DNA of 64,000 nt from Streptosporangium carneum (GTDB lineage: Bacteria; Actinomycetota; Actinomycetes; Streptosporangiales; Streptosporangiaceae): positions 45,730 through 109,729 of the forward strand of contig NZ_BSEV01000029.1 in the NCBI RefSeq assembly GCF_027922005.1, read 5' to 3'. The notes under the pieces were generated by a model, which was not told the origin of the DNA, did not search any database, and saw nothing but the letters and a program-made list of their open reading frames with translations. Position numbers and translations under genes: made by a program. Numbering within the stretch: position 1 is the stretch's first letter; each line of letters opens with the position of its first letter. This document shows, piece by piece, positions 1 through 7,380 of this stretch.

Positions 1-813
1 CTCTTCGGCGTGGGCACGGCGCTGACGGCCACCGGCTGGCGGGCGACGGGCACGGTTCTCGTCGTGCTCGGGATCATGATCAGGTTCGCGGTCATCCCCC
101 TGCACAGCTGGTACCCCAGGTTCGTCGAGCAGGCTCCGCTGGGAGTCGTGGTCGCGTTCGGCACCGCTCCCGTCGGCGTGCTCGCCCAGCTGGATCTGCT
201 GACCGCTCCGCCGCCCGCCTCGCTCGCGCACCAGGTGGCCCTGGTCTGCGGCCTGACCGCCCTCGTGGCCTCGGTGTTCGGGGTGGCGCAGCGCGACGCC
301 AGGCGCGCGCTGGCCTTCCTGATGATGAGCCAGACCGGGCTGGTCGCCTGCGGGCTCGGCAGCGGTTCACCGGCCGCGGTCTCCGGAGCCGTGCTCACCT
401 GGCAGGTCTCCGCCCTCGGCGTCTCGGGATTCGCCATGGCCATGGCCGCGCTCGAGGCGCGGCGCGGCGCGCTGTCGCTGGTCACGCCCGGCGGGAACTT
501 CGCCAGGACCCCGCGCCTGGCCGTGGCGTTCCTGCTGTGCGGGCTCGCGACCGCCGGCTTCCCGCTGTCCCTCGGGTTCACGGGCGGCCACCTGCTGATC
601 CACGGCTCGGTCGCCGAGTCCCCGCTGGTCTGGCTCGCGCTGATCGGGGCCGTCGGCGTCAACGGGATGACGGTGATGCGCTGCTTCTTCGCCCTGTTCG
701 CGGGCAGCAGGACGCACTCCGGCGAACGCGATCTCGTCCCGCTCGAGACGTACGCGCTGACGATCGCGATCGGCGCGCTGCTGATCGGCGGCGTCTTTCC
801 CGTGGTCCCGTGA
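1..813 (+). CDS. Complex-I-type proton-translocating membrane subunit, 3' part
   Basis: The frame is open from base 1, so the 5' end lies outside the window; 270 codons are visible. The protein is almost entirely hydrophobic, with about seven predicted membrane segments. The stretch IRFAVIPLHSWYPRF followed by a conserved RRALAFLMMSQTG segment is typical of the antiporter-like subunits NuoM/NuoN/HyfF/MrpD, in which a Lys/His-lined channel moves protons. Which of these it is cannot be settled from the C-terminal part, and the stop comes sooner after the conserved core than in a full NuoM. It would act in the cytoplasmic membrane as part of a multi-subunit complex encoded upstream. A perfect hairpin follows four bases after the stop, so it is probably the last gene of its operon. 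Confidence 0.75.
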   Translation, partial: LFGVGTALTATGWRATGTVLVVLGIMIRFAVIPLHSWYPRFVEQAPLGVVVAFGTAPVGVLAQLDLLTAPPPASLAHQVALVCGLTALVASVFGVAQRDARRALAFLMMSQTGLVACGLGSGSPAAVSGAVLTWQVSALGVSGFAMAMAALEARRGALSLVTPGGNFARTPRLAVAFLLCGLATAGFPLSLGFTGGHLLIHGSVAESPLVWLALIGAVGVNGMTVMRCFFALFAGSRTHSGERDLVPLETYALTIAIGALLIGGVFPVVP

Positions 814-816
814 GTC

Positions 817-840
817 ACCCGCCCTCGTGAGAGGGCGGGT
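817..840. terminator. Perfect 10-bp hairpin after the membrane subunit
   Basis: ACCCGCCCTC at 817-826 pairs perfectly with 831-840 around a GTGA loop. There is no T-tract, as is common for actinobacterial terminators. It lies between the convergent membrane-subunit gene and the DUF3073 gene, so it could end transcription from both sides. Confidence 0.75.
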
Positions 841-944
841 CGCCCGTCCCGGTGAGAGGAGAGACTCCGCCTCACACCGCTCGCCGGACCGGGACGCGCG
901 TCGCCGTCGAGAGGCGGCGACGCCCGAACTCCGGACGCGAAGGA

Positions 945-1112
945 CTACCGGTTGGGAAGTTCCTCCACGCTCTCCTCGGCCCTGTCGTCCGCCGTGGAGC
1001 CAGCGCCAGCGCTGAGCTCCTCGCGCAGCCGATCGAGGTCAATCCCGTGGCTGCTGTACTTCAGCTCGCGCGCCACCTTCGTCTGCTTCGCCTTGGCTCG
1101 ACCCCGCCCCAT
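945..1112 (-). CDS. DUF3073 small basic protein (55 aa)
   Basis: This short gene reads MGRGRAKAKQTKVARELKYS at its N-terminus, runs through an acidic helix (DLDRLREELSAG) and ends in EELPNR. That is the hallmark of the DUF3073 family, which is near-universal in actinobacteria and of unknown function; the basic N-terminus and acidic C-terminus suggest nucleic-acid or ribosome association, but that is inference. The start is an ATG with GGGAG eight bases upstream. It is shorter than most family members because the acidic C-terminal tail is brief. It is convergent with the upstream membrane gene and has its own promoter region towards 1113-1400. Confidence 0.85.
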   Translation of the reverse strand: MGRGRAKAKQTKVARELKYSSHGIDLDRLREELSAGAGSTADDRAEESVEELPNR

Positions 1113-1321
1113 TGGCTGTACTCCCTCACGCAGGTCGTGCTCGACCTCTTGTCACCGTCGCGTTGCCGACGATTCCAGCCTGGCGCGGCAGGTCAGGCTG
1201 TGCTCGCCGGTACCCGTACCCAGCGGCGCCCTGCCTCATCCTCGATTCGACCGGGATCGGGGCTTGCCGGGCGGCGTTGGGGAACAGAACACCGGCTCAT
1301 CCTACCTAGAAACCTGACGAT

Positions 1322-1350
1322 TTGAACAATTATGCAATTTGCCGGATTAT
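1322..1350 (+). promoter_or_regulatory. Candidate promoter for the ArsR gene
   Basis: TTGAAC (1322-1327) and GATTAT (1345-1350) are separated by 17 bp in an AT-rich island (about 1319-1360) that stands out from the GC-rich surroundings. Transcription would run towards the ArsR gene with a leader of about 110 nt. The rest of 1113-1466 holds no gene I can support. The same AT-rich island could also contain the DUF3073 promoter on the other strand. Confidence 0.4.
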
Positions 1351-1466
1351 AAATGTCTTGTGTTCCTGGATTGGGTGCAGGGGGTTGACGATCCGCGGAA
1401 AGCGGGCGGCCTGAGCGGGTTCGCGGCGGCGCCGCGGGCACGCGCAAACGGAGCCGACGGGACCGC

Positions 1467-1808
1467 ATGACCATGACGGTTCCGCTCTACCAGGCCAAAG
1501 CGGAATTCTTCCGCACGCTCGGACATCCGGTCCGCATCCGGGTGCTGGAACTGCTGAGGCGAGGCCCCCTGCCGGTCAGGGACCTGCTGGTCGAGCTCGA
1601 CATCGAGGCCTCCAACCTGTCACAGCAGCTGGCGGTGCTGCGCCGCGCCGGCATCGTGAACGCCACCCGCGACGGGGCGACCGTCGTGTACGCGCTGTCC
1701 ACCCCGGACGTGGCCGACCTGATGGTCGCCGCGCGCCGGATCCTGGCGGACCTGCTGGCCGGTCAGGGCGAACTGGTCGCCGAACTGCGCGCGGAGACCC
1801 ACGGGTGA
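1467..1808 (+). CDS. ArsR/SmtB-family transcriptional regulator
   Basis: This 113-residue winged-helix protein has the typical ArsR opening (KAEFFRTLGHPVRIRVLELL), recognition helix (ASNLSQQLAVLRRAGIV) and beta-wing (ATRDGATVVYALS). ArsR proteins are small dimeric repressors released by a metal or another ligand. The helix-3 Cys-x-Cys motif of arsenic/cadmium sensors is absent and the protein contains no cysteine, so a classical thiol metal site is unlikely; its ligand is unknown. Two in-frame ATGs occur at the start (1467 and 1473). It is convergent with the AfsR-like gene and has no obvious target next to it, so autoregulation or a distant target is likely. Confidence 0.88.
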   Translation: MTMTVPLYQAKAEFFRTLGHPVRIRVLELLRRGPLPVRDLLVELDIEASNLSQQLAVLRRAGIVNATRDGATVVYALSTPDVADLMVAARRILADLLAGQGELVAELRAETHG

Positions 1809-1843
1809 CGCGGGCCCCCACGCGGGCCCCCACGCGGGGTCCC
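1808..1843. terminator. Triplicated 12-bp repeat forming a hairpin between convergent genes
   Basis: ACGCGGGCCCCC occurs at 1808-1819 and 1820-1831, and a third copy with two changes lies at 1832-1843. GGGCCCC (1824-1830) can pair with GGGGTCC (1836-1842). It fills the short gap between the ends of the ArsR and AfsR-like genes and probably works as a two-way terminator. Confidence 0.55.
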
Positions 1844-4800
1844 TACAGGACGCCGCCCAGCGCCTGCAGCCTTATGCGCACCTCCTCGGCCTCCAGCAGG
1901 TCGAGGTAGTCGAACAGGTAGAGGGCCTGACGCCAGAAGATCCGGGCGGAGTCGGAGTCGCGAAGGTAGAAGAACACGTCCGCCATCCGCTTGTGCACCT
2001 GGGCCTCGTGGTACAGGTCGCCGATGGTCCGCGCGATGGCGAGCGCCTCACGGCAGACGTCCAGGGCCGGGGTGTACGCGCCGGCCGCGCTGTGCACGTC
2101 GGCGATCCCCACCAGGGCCCGCACCTTCTCGTACAGGTCGGCGATCTCGTCGGCCAGTTCCTCGGCCCGCTGGAAGTGGACCATGGACTCGCCGGGAGCG
2201 CCCATGCGGAGGTACGTGCTCCCGATGCTGTTGAGGATGTCCGCCTTGCTCCTGCGGTCGCCGGTCTCCTGGAAGGTGGTCATGGCCGTCCGATAGCACT
2301 CGAGCGCGGATGCGAACTCGCCTTTGTACTGGTGGACGTCACCGAGGTTCTTGTGGAGGATGGCGTGGTTCTGACGTCCTGCGATCTCTTTGAAGATCTT
2401 CAGTGACTCCTGGTACAGCTCGACCGCGTCCCGGTGGTACCCCCGGTGCCGCTGGACGTCGCCCATGTTGTTCAGGGTCTTGGCCTCCCCCCGCCGGTCG
2501 CCGACCCTCCGGTAGGCCGCGAGCGCCCGGCCGAAGAGGTCCAGGGACCCCTGGTAGCGGCCGAGGTGCCAGTAGACGATTCCGCTGTGCCCCAGGGCGT
2601 CCGCCTCTCCTCTGGTGTCGCGCATGGCCCGGAAGATCGCTCCGGCCTCCTCGTGGTGAGCCAGCGCCTCTCGGTAGCGAGCGGACGCCCAGCTGATGAA
2701 CCCGATCTGGTCCAGGGTCCTCGCCTCCGCGTGCCGGTCGCCGATCGACCGGTAGACGACCAGCGCCTCACGGGTGTGGCGCAACGCCTCCTCGTGCCAG
2801 CCGGTTCTGAAACGGGCGAAGCCGAGGTCGAGCGAGGCCTGGGCGACTCCTCCGACGTCGCCGAGCTCACGGCAGGCGCGCAGTGCCAGCCCGTGGCCCG
2901 CCGCGGCGTCCTCCCAGTGCCCCTCGGTGTCGAGATAGCCCGCCATCAGCCGCATCAGCCGGGCGCAGTGGCCCTTCCACTCGTGGGCGGCGGCGTACTC
3001 GGCGAGCTGGAGCACGTCGCTCCACTCCTCCTCCAGCCACCGTCTCCCCGGGGAGGCGGACGACTCGCCCTCGTCTCCCCTGTCGGCCTCGCCCGCCTCC
3101 CCGCCCGGTTCGAGCGTCTGGACGGCGGTCTCCACGGCACGCCGGTAGTGGTCGAGGAGTCGCGTGACCGCGCGCCGGTTCTCGCTCTCCGAGTCGTCCC
3201 GCCAGGCGCGCTCACGCGCGTAGGCACGGATGAGGTCGTGGAAGCGGTACCGCGCGGGCCTCACCTCCTGCAGCAGATGGTGCCGCAGGAGCACGTCGAC
3301 GACCTCCTGGGCCTGGGCGACGGTGACGTCGCCCAGGACCGCGGCCACGACCACCGTGGCCTCCCGGCACGGATGCAGGCCAAGACGCCGGAAGACGAGC
3401 CGCTGTCGCGTGGTGAGGTCCCGGTAGGAGAGCTCGAAGGCGGAGTCGATCTCCCGGTTGTCGCCGTCGAGGCCGTGCGCCGTTCCCGAGGAGCCGGGGA
3501 GCAGGCTCGCGCTCTCCGACGGGCCCGTCGTGATGCGACCGGCCCGCAGCGTGATCGCGAGCGGCAGTCCTCCGCAGAGGCGCACGACCTCGTCGACCTT
3601 GCCAGGCTCCGTGTCCTCCCCCGCGAGCCGTCTGACGAGCTTGACGGCGTCCGAGGCCGGCAGCACGCCGAGGGAGACGGATCGGACGTCGGCCACCCCG
3701 TCGAACCGGGCGCGGCTGGTGACCAGTGTGAGACCGGGCGACGAGGCGCTGATCAGCGGCCGCACCTGCTCGGGCCCCGCGGCGTCGTCGAGAACCACGA
3801 TCGTGCGCCGGTAGGCGAGCTCGGCGTGCCACACGGACGCGCGCTCCCCCAGCGACCGGGGAATGCGGGAGGCGGGGACGTCAAGCATGCGAAGCAGGGC
3901 GAAGAGCGCCGCCGCCGCGTCCAGAGGAGGACGCACGGGATCGTGCGCCCTGAGATCCAGGTACAGGTGCGCGTCGGGGTAGTGCGCCGCGAGGGCATGG
4001 GCGATGTGCGTCCCCAGTGCCGACTTCCCCACGCCCGGCATTCCCTGGATGGCCACCACCAGATTGCCGCTGTGGCCACGACGCATCGCGTTGACGGCGT
4101 CGATCTCAGGCTCGCGTCCGGTGAAGTGGGGAACGTCGCGCGGGAGCGTGTTGGGCTGCGGCTTGACCCCACCGCGCCGGTAGACGGGGGTGACCGCCAG
4201 GTCGGAGTCACCGCCGAGGATCCTCCGATGAAGATCCCGCAGTCTCTGACCGGGCTCCGTCGCCGTCTCCGTCACGAGATCCCGGCGGATCCGCCGGTAG
4301 ACGCCGAGCGCGTCGACGCGCCGGTCGCTCCGGTAGAGGGCGGTCATGAGGTGGGCGGCGATCGTCTCGTCGGTCGGATGGAGCGCCAGGAGGTGGTGCA
4401 GCTCGTCTAGGACCTCCGCATGGCGTCCCATTCGCAGCTCGAGCTCGACGCGTTCCCGTTGCACGTCCCTGCGTTCCTCGCCGAGCGTCCTGGCCATCCG
4501 CCGGGCCCATGCCCCCGGGAGCCCGGCCAGCGCGTCCCCCGGCCACAGCTCCTCCGCCGCACGGAACAGCCGGACGGCGTGCTCGGGATCGCCGCTCTCC
4601 AGGATGGCCTTCGCCTGACGCCGCAGGTTGCGAAACCGGTGCAGGTCCACCGCCTCGGCCTCGACCGCGAGCAGGTAGGTGGAACCGCGAGCCACGATTC
4701 GCACCTTGTCTCCCAGCGCGTCACGCAACCGGCGACGCAGGCGCGAGACATAGCTGGCGAGGGCGTCACGGGCCTTGGGAGGCGGCCGCTCGGCCCACAC

Positions 4801-4956
4801 GTGGTCCACGATGGCGTCGACCGTGACCGTGCGCCCAGGGGAGAGCAGGAGAATCGCCAGTATGAGCTGTTCCTTCGGAGGGCCGAGCACGTGCTCCCGG
4901 CCCTCGGCGTGCAGCACGAGGCTCGCCCCAAGAGCGAGCATCCTGAATTCGAACAC
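1843..4956 (-). CDS. AfsR-like SARP / NB-ARC / TPR transcriptional regulator (1037 aa)
   Basis: Domains in order: an OmpR-type winged helix (about 1-95), the BTAD helical domain (about 96-245), an NB-ARC STAND ATPase starting at HFTGREPEID with Walker A GMPGVGKS at 305-312 and a Walker-B-like VVLDDAAG, then a long TPR array (about 690-1030) with repeats such as GEAKTLNNMGDVQRHRG. This is the architecture of AfsR, which binds promoters of specialised-metabolism genes and integrates signals through its ATPase/TPR part. The GTG start has GGAGGGAGC directly upstream. It is divergent, across 288 bp, from the secreted TFMI-repeat protein, which makes that protein a possible target or ligand source (inference). 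The ligand of the TPR sensor cannot be read from sequence. Confidence 0.9.
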   Translation of the reverse strand: MFEFRMLALGASLVLHAEGREHVLGPPKEQLILAILLLSPGRTVTVDAIVDHVWAERPPPKARDALASYVSRLRRRLRDALGDKVRIVARGSTYLLAVEAEAVDLHRFRNLRRQAKAILESGDPEHAVRLFRAAEELWPGDALAGLPGAWARRMARTLGEERRDVQRERVELELRMGRHAEVLDELHHLLALHPTDETIAAHLMTALYRSDRRVDALGVYRRIRRDLVTETATEPGQRLRDLHRRILGGDSDLAVTPVYRRGGVKPQPNTLPRDVPHFTGREPEIDAVNAMRRGHSGNLVVAIQGMPGVGKSALGTHIAHALAAHYPDAHLYLDLRAHDPVRPPLDAAAALFALLRMLDVPASRIPRSLGERASVWHAELAYRRTIVVLDDAAGPEQVRPLISASSPGLTLVTSRARFDGVADVRSVSLGVLPASDAVKLVRRLAGEDTEPGKVDEVVRLCGGLPLAITLRAGRITTGPSESASLLPGSSGTAHGLDGDNREIDSAFELSYRDLTTRQRLVFRRLGLHPCREATVVVAAVLGDVTVAQAQEVVDVLLRHHLLQEVRPARYRFHDLIRAYARERAWRDDSESENRRAVTRLLDHYRRAVETAVQTLEPGGEAGEADRGDEGESSASPGRRWLEEEWSDVLQLAEYAAAHEWKGHCARLMRLMAGYLDTEGHWEDAAAGHGLALRACRELGDVGGVAQASLDLGFARFRTGWHEEALRHTREALVVYRSIGDRHAEARTLDQIGFISWASARYREALAHHEEAGAIFRAMRDTRGEADALGHSGIVYWHLGRYQGSLDLFGRALAAYRRVGDRRGEAKTLNNMGDVQRHRGYHRDAVELYQESLKIFKEIAGRQNHAILHKNLGDVHQYKGEFASALECYRTAMTTFQETGDRRSKADILNSIGSTYLRMGAPGESMVHFQRAEELADEIADLYEKVRALVGIADVHSAAGAYTPALDVCREALAIARTIGDLYHEAQVHKRMADVFFYLRDSDSARIFWRQALYLFDYLDLLEAEEVRIRLQALGGVL

Positions 4957-5244
4957 GCTCCCTCCGGTCGCTTATCTAGCAATCCGGATCAGCACCTGAG
5001 CGGAATCTTCTCACGCCAATGAACCTAGATCTACCACCCAAGAACCATGCGTCACGATAGATATGAATTTCGCCGACTATCTCTTATGTCCATGTTCGCG
5101 ACACGCAACCAGGACTAAATTCCGGATAGCAGGAAATAACGGAAATGGGGCGCAAGAAACCCGCCTAACGAGTATAGTTGCCTCACCCAATGCGCCATAA
5201 CCACGCATTGGATGACTATCTATACATAGCCAGGAAACGGACAA

Positions 5245-5538
5245 ATGACCAAAATCCTGTCAACGGTTGTCGCGGCGACCGCCCTCGGTGTGGGGCTCCT
5301 CGGCACGACGACCACGGCGGCGTTCGCCGAGACGGCGCAGGCCGGAAAAACGGGCGACCGCACGGAACAGCGCAACCTCGTGGCGGTCAGCGCGGCCCCG
5401 GGCAAAAGCAGAACCTTCATGATCCACCTCGGTCGGCGAGGACCGGACAAATCCTATACGTTCATGATTACTCCCCCACGGGACAATACGGCGGCCTCCA
5501 AGCCCGGCCCCGAGAAGCCTGAAACCTTCATGATCTGA
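5245..5538 (+). CDS. Small secreted protein with three TFMI repeats
   Basis: The 97-residue product has a clear Sec signal peptide ([20 protein letters not shown] followed by TTTTAAFA), with likely cleavage near residue 28. The mature part is hydrophilic and holds three copies of a K-[SP]-x-T-F-M-I motif: TFMI at 57-60, 72-75 and 94-97, the last being the exact C-terminus. Basic and proline-rich linkers ([28 protein letters not shown]) separate them. There are no cysteines, so neither a disulfide peptide nor a lanthipeptide is suggested. Repeated identical tetrapeptides between cleavable linkers resemble multi-copy peptide precursors; that role is inference. A hairpin follows the stop. Neighbours are the divergent AfsR-like gene and a downstream GT-B-like gene. 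I recognise no family. Confidence 0.75.
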
Positions 5539-5561
5539 TCCACCCCGCACCGACCCCTCCA

Positions 5562-5590
5562 GGGTCGTGGTCGGCCCCTGGCCACGACCC
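5562..5590 (+). terminator. Hairpin between TFMI-peptide gene and GT-B-like gene
   Basis: GGGTCGTGG (5562-5570) pairs perfectly with CCACGACCC (5582-5590) around an 11-nt loop, 24 bases after the stop. It may partly end transcription so that the peptide gene is expressed more strongly than the genes after it. Confidence 0.6.
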
Positions 5591-5707
5591 AGCGACGCCC
5601 GCAAGCGAAACGTCATGGTTTTCGCAAGGAAAGCATCCTCCCCGCCATCGCACGCTCGTGCTCCGCGGCCTTCGGAGAACGGCCGCCGACAAGCGAGGGA
5701 GAGCGTC

Positions 5708-6940
5708 ATGGCATGCGTCGAACAACCGATCAAAGGCCCCTTTTCCCTGGACGCGCCCAGAGGGGACACCAACAGGGTCGAGCGAACGGCCGTGGTGGTC
5801 GTGCACCATCTCGCGGCCGCCACCCGGCTGATGGACATCGTCCCCCTCGTGGAACCTGACCGGCGGGTGCAACTGGTCTACACGGTTCCCCCCTCCTCGG
5901 TCTTCGCGGACGGCGCCCACGACTTCCTGCGGGACACCGGAGCCCTGGTGATGCCCTGGTCCCAGGCGACGGAAGTCCGCTTCGACCTGGCCTTCGCCGC
6001 CGGCCACGGACTGCTGGAGCGGCTCCGCGCCCCGGTCATGACGTTCTTCCACGGCGCGGGACCGTACTCCTACGTCGGCCGCCGCGAGGGGGACGGGCTC
6101 TCCGCGAACCGCGCGGTGACGGGGTTCGGCCTCCAGGGCCTGGTCACGCACGGCCGTGTCATCCCGACCGCGATCATGGTCTCCCACGACGACCACCACC
6201 GGCTGCTGGCGGCCGAGTGCCCGGACGCCGCCCCCGCGGCGATCGTGGCCGGGGATCTCTGCTTCGACAGGCTCCTCGCGAGCCGATCACGACGTACGGC
6301 CTACCGGAACGCCCTGGGAGCGGGCCCCGGGCAGCGAGTGGTCGTGGTCTCCTCCCACTACGGAGCGGGGTCGCTCCTGTGGGACCACCCCGATCTGCTG
6401 TCCAGGCTCGCGGCGGAACTGCCGGCGGAGGAGTACCGGATCGTCGTGGTCCTGCACCCGAACATCTGGGTCTGGCACGGCAGGAAACAGGTCAGGGCCT
6501 GGTTCCGGCGACACGGAGAGACGGACGTCGTGCTCCTGCCGCCCGAGGAGGGATGGCGGGGGGCTCTGGTCGGGGCGGATCTGATGATCGGGGATCGCGG
6601 CAGCCTGGCCTGTTACGGGGCCGCTCTGGGGCTGCCCGTCACGCTCATCCCCCACTCCGCGGAGGATGTCGTGCCGGGTTCGCAGTTCGCGCTCCTGGGC
6701 GAGGTCGCGCCTCGGCTCGACGTGCGCGCGCCGTTGGCCGCGCAGCTCGACTCCGTCGAGCGGCACTGGTCGCCCGCCGACGCCGACGCGCTGCGGGACC
6801 GGCTCACCTCCGTCCCGGGGGACGCCGCCCGCCTGATCCGTCAGGCGATGTACCGCCTGTTACGGCTGCCGGAACCCACCGTCGAGGCGCGCGCGGAGGC
6901 GGTGCCGCTGCCGCGCCCGCTCACAGCGGCCGATCGATGA
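5708..6940 (+). CDS. GT-B-fold glycosyltransferase-like protein, substrate unknown
   Basis: 410 residues. Seen in order: an N-terminal Rossmann-like half (TAVVVVHHLAAATRLMDIVP), FFHGAGPYSYVG, a second half beginning RVVVVSSHYGAGSLLWDHP, LHPNIWVWHGR, and a C-terminal nucleotide-binding-like GDRGSLACYGAALGLPV. The overall plan resembles CDP-glycerol phosphotransferase/GT-B-like proteins of actinobacteria that are sometimes mislabelled as translation initiation factors. The start is the ATG with GAGGGAGAG four bases upstream; the frame is open further upstream but without comparable signals. The stop overlaps the next start as ATGA, so the two are translationally coupled. There is no signal peptide; a cytoplasmic role is likely. 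The donor and acceptor cannot be named. Confidence 0.6.
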   Translation: MACVEQPIKGPFSLDAPRGDTNRVERTAVVVVHHLAAATRLMDIVPLVEPDRRVQLVYTVPPSSVFADGAHDFLRDTGALVMPWSQATEVRFDLAFAAGHGLLERLRAPVMTFFHGAGPYSYVGRREGDGLSANRAVTGFGLQGLVTHGRVIPTAIMVSHDDHHRLLAAECPDAAPAAIVAGDLCFDRLLASRSRRTAYRNALGAGPGQRVVVVSSHYGAGSLLWDHPDLLSRLAAELPAEEYRIVVVLHPNIWVWHGRKQVRAWFRRHGETDVVLLPPEEGWRGALVGADLMIGDRGSLACYGAALGLPVTLIPHSAEDVVPGSQFALLGEVAPRLDVRAPLAAQLDSVERHWSPADADALRDRLTSVPGDAARLIRQAMYRLLRLPEPTVEARAEAVPLPRPLTAADR

Positions 6941-7380
6941 ACATCGTGCGGGTCTGGAGCGGCGGGCCTGACCGGCACGGCCGGACTCCGCCGATCGCAC
7001 TGGACGAACACCTGAGCGCGACCTCCGACGAGGCACGCTGGCTGCCCGTCGCCGATGTGATCCTCTGCCCGGACGTCCCACCGTGCGGGGACGGGGAGAG
7101 CACGGTCGCGAGGACCCTCGTCCGCCATCCGGGATGCCTGGTCGCGGCGTGCCGTCGCGCCGACGGCGCGGTCGTGGTCGGCTCCCGGGACGGGCAGATC
7201 CTCACCTTCGACGAGGCCGAGCCGTGGCGGGCGGCGTCGGCCGCGCACGCCTGGGCCGTCGCGGGCGGACGACTCGAAGATCTTCCCGGCGTGTCGATCA
7301 TGGAGGTCGGGGGGGATCCTGAGCCAGGGATTCCAGCCTGCGCCGGACCGGTTCTGCTCGTGGCGCGTCGAGCCGGGTGA
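6937..7380 (+). CDS. Small protein coupled to the GT-B-like gene, function unknown
   Basis: This 147-residue protein begins MNIVRVWSGGPDRHGRTPPI and is joined to the preceding gene by an ATGA overlap, so they are probably partners. It has no signal peptide or membrane segment and two cysteines close together around CPDVPPC. I recognise no domain. The alternating short beta-like stretches (VIRVW-like start, ADVILCPD, GAVVVGSRDGQILTFD) suggest an alpha/beta fold. Its last 83 bases overlap the end of the convergent NB-ARC/TPR gene on the other strand, an unusually long antisense overlap. Confidence 0.6.
   Translation: MNIVRVWSGGPDRHGRTPPIALDEHLSATSDEARWLPVADVILCPDVPPCGDGESTVARTLVRHPGCLVAACRRADGAVVVGSRDGQILTFDEAEPWRAASAAHAWAVAGGRLEDLPGVSIMEVGGDPEPGIPACAGPVLLVARRAG

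Noticed and set aside
2434..4410. A 658-codon open frame antisense to the AfsR-like gene, and comparable long frames opposite the permeases (21785-24103, 24049-26793), the tripeptidyl-peptidase gene (31902-33581) and the SARP gene (46961-50164)
   Set aside because: GC-rich coding DNA leaves long stop-free frames on the other strand. Their products are Arg/Gly/Pro/Ala-rich without motifs, while the genes opposite have full domains.
5245..5538. Lanthipeptide or radical-SAM RiPP precursor
   Set aside because: No Cys, a Sec-type signal peptide instead of a RiPP leader, and no LanM/LanBC or radical-SAM enzyme nearby.
5245..5538. FxSxx-COOH-type system
   Set aside because: The C-terminus is TFMI, not FxSxx, and the usual radical-SAM partner is missing.
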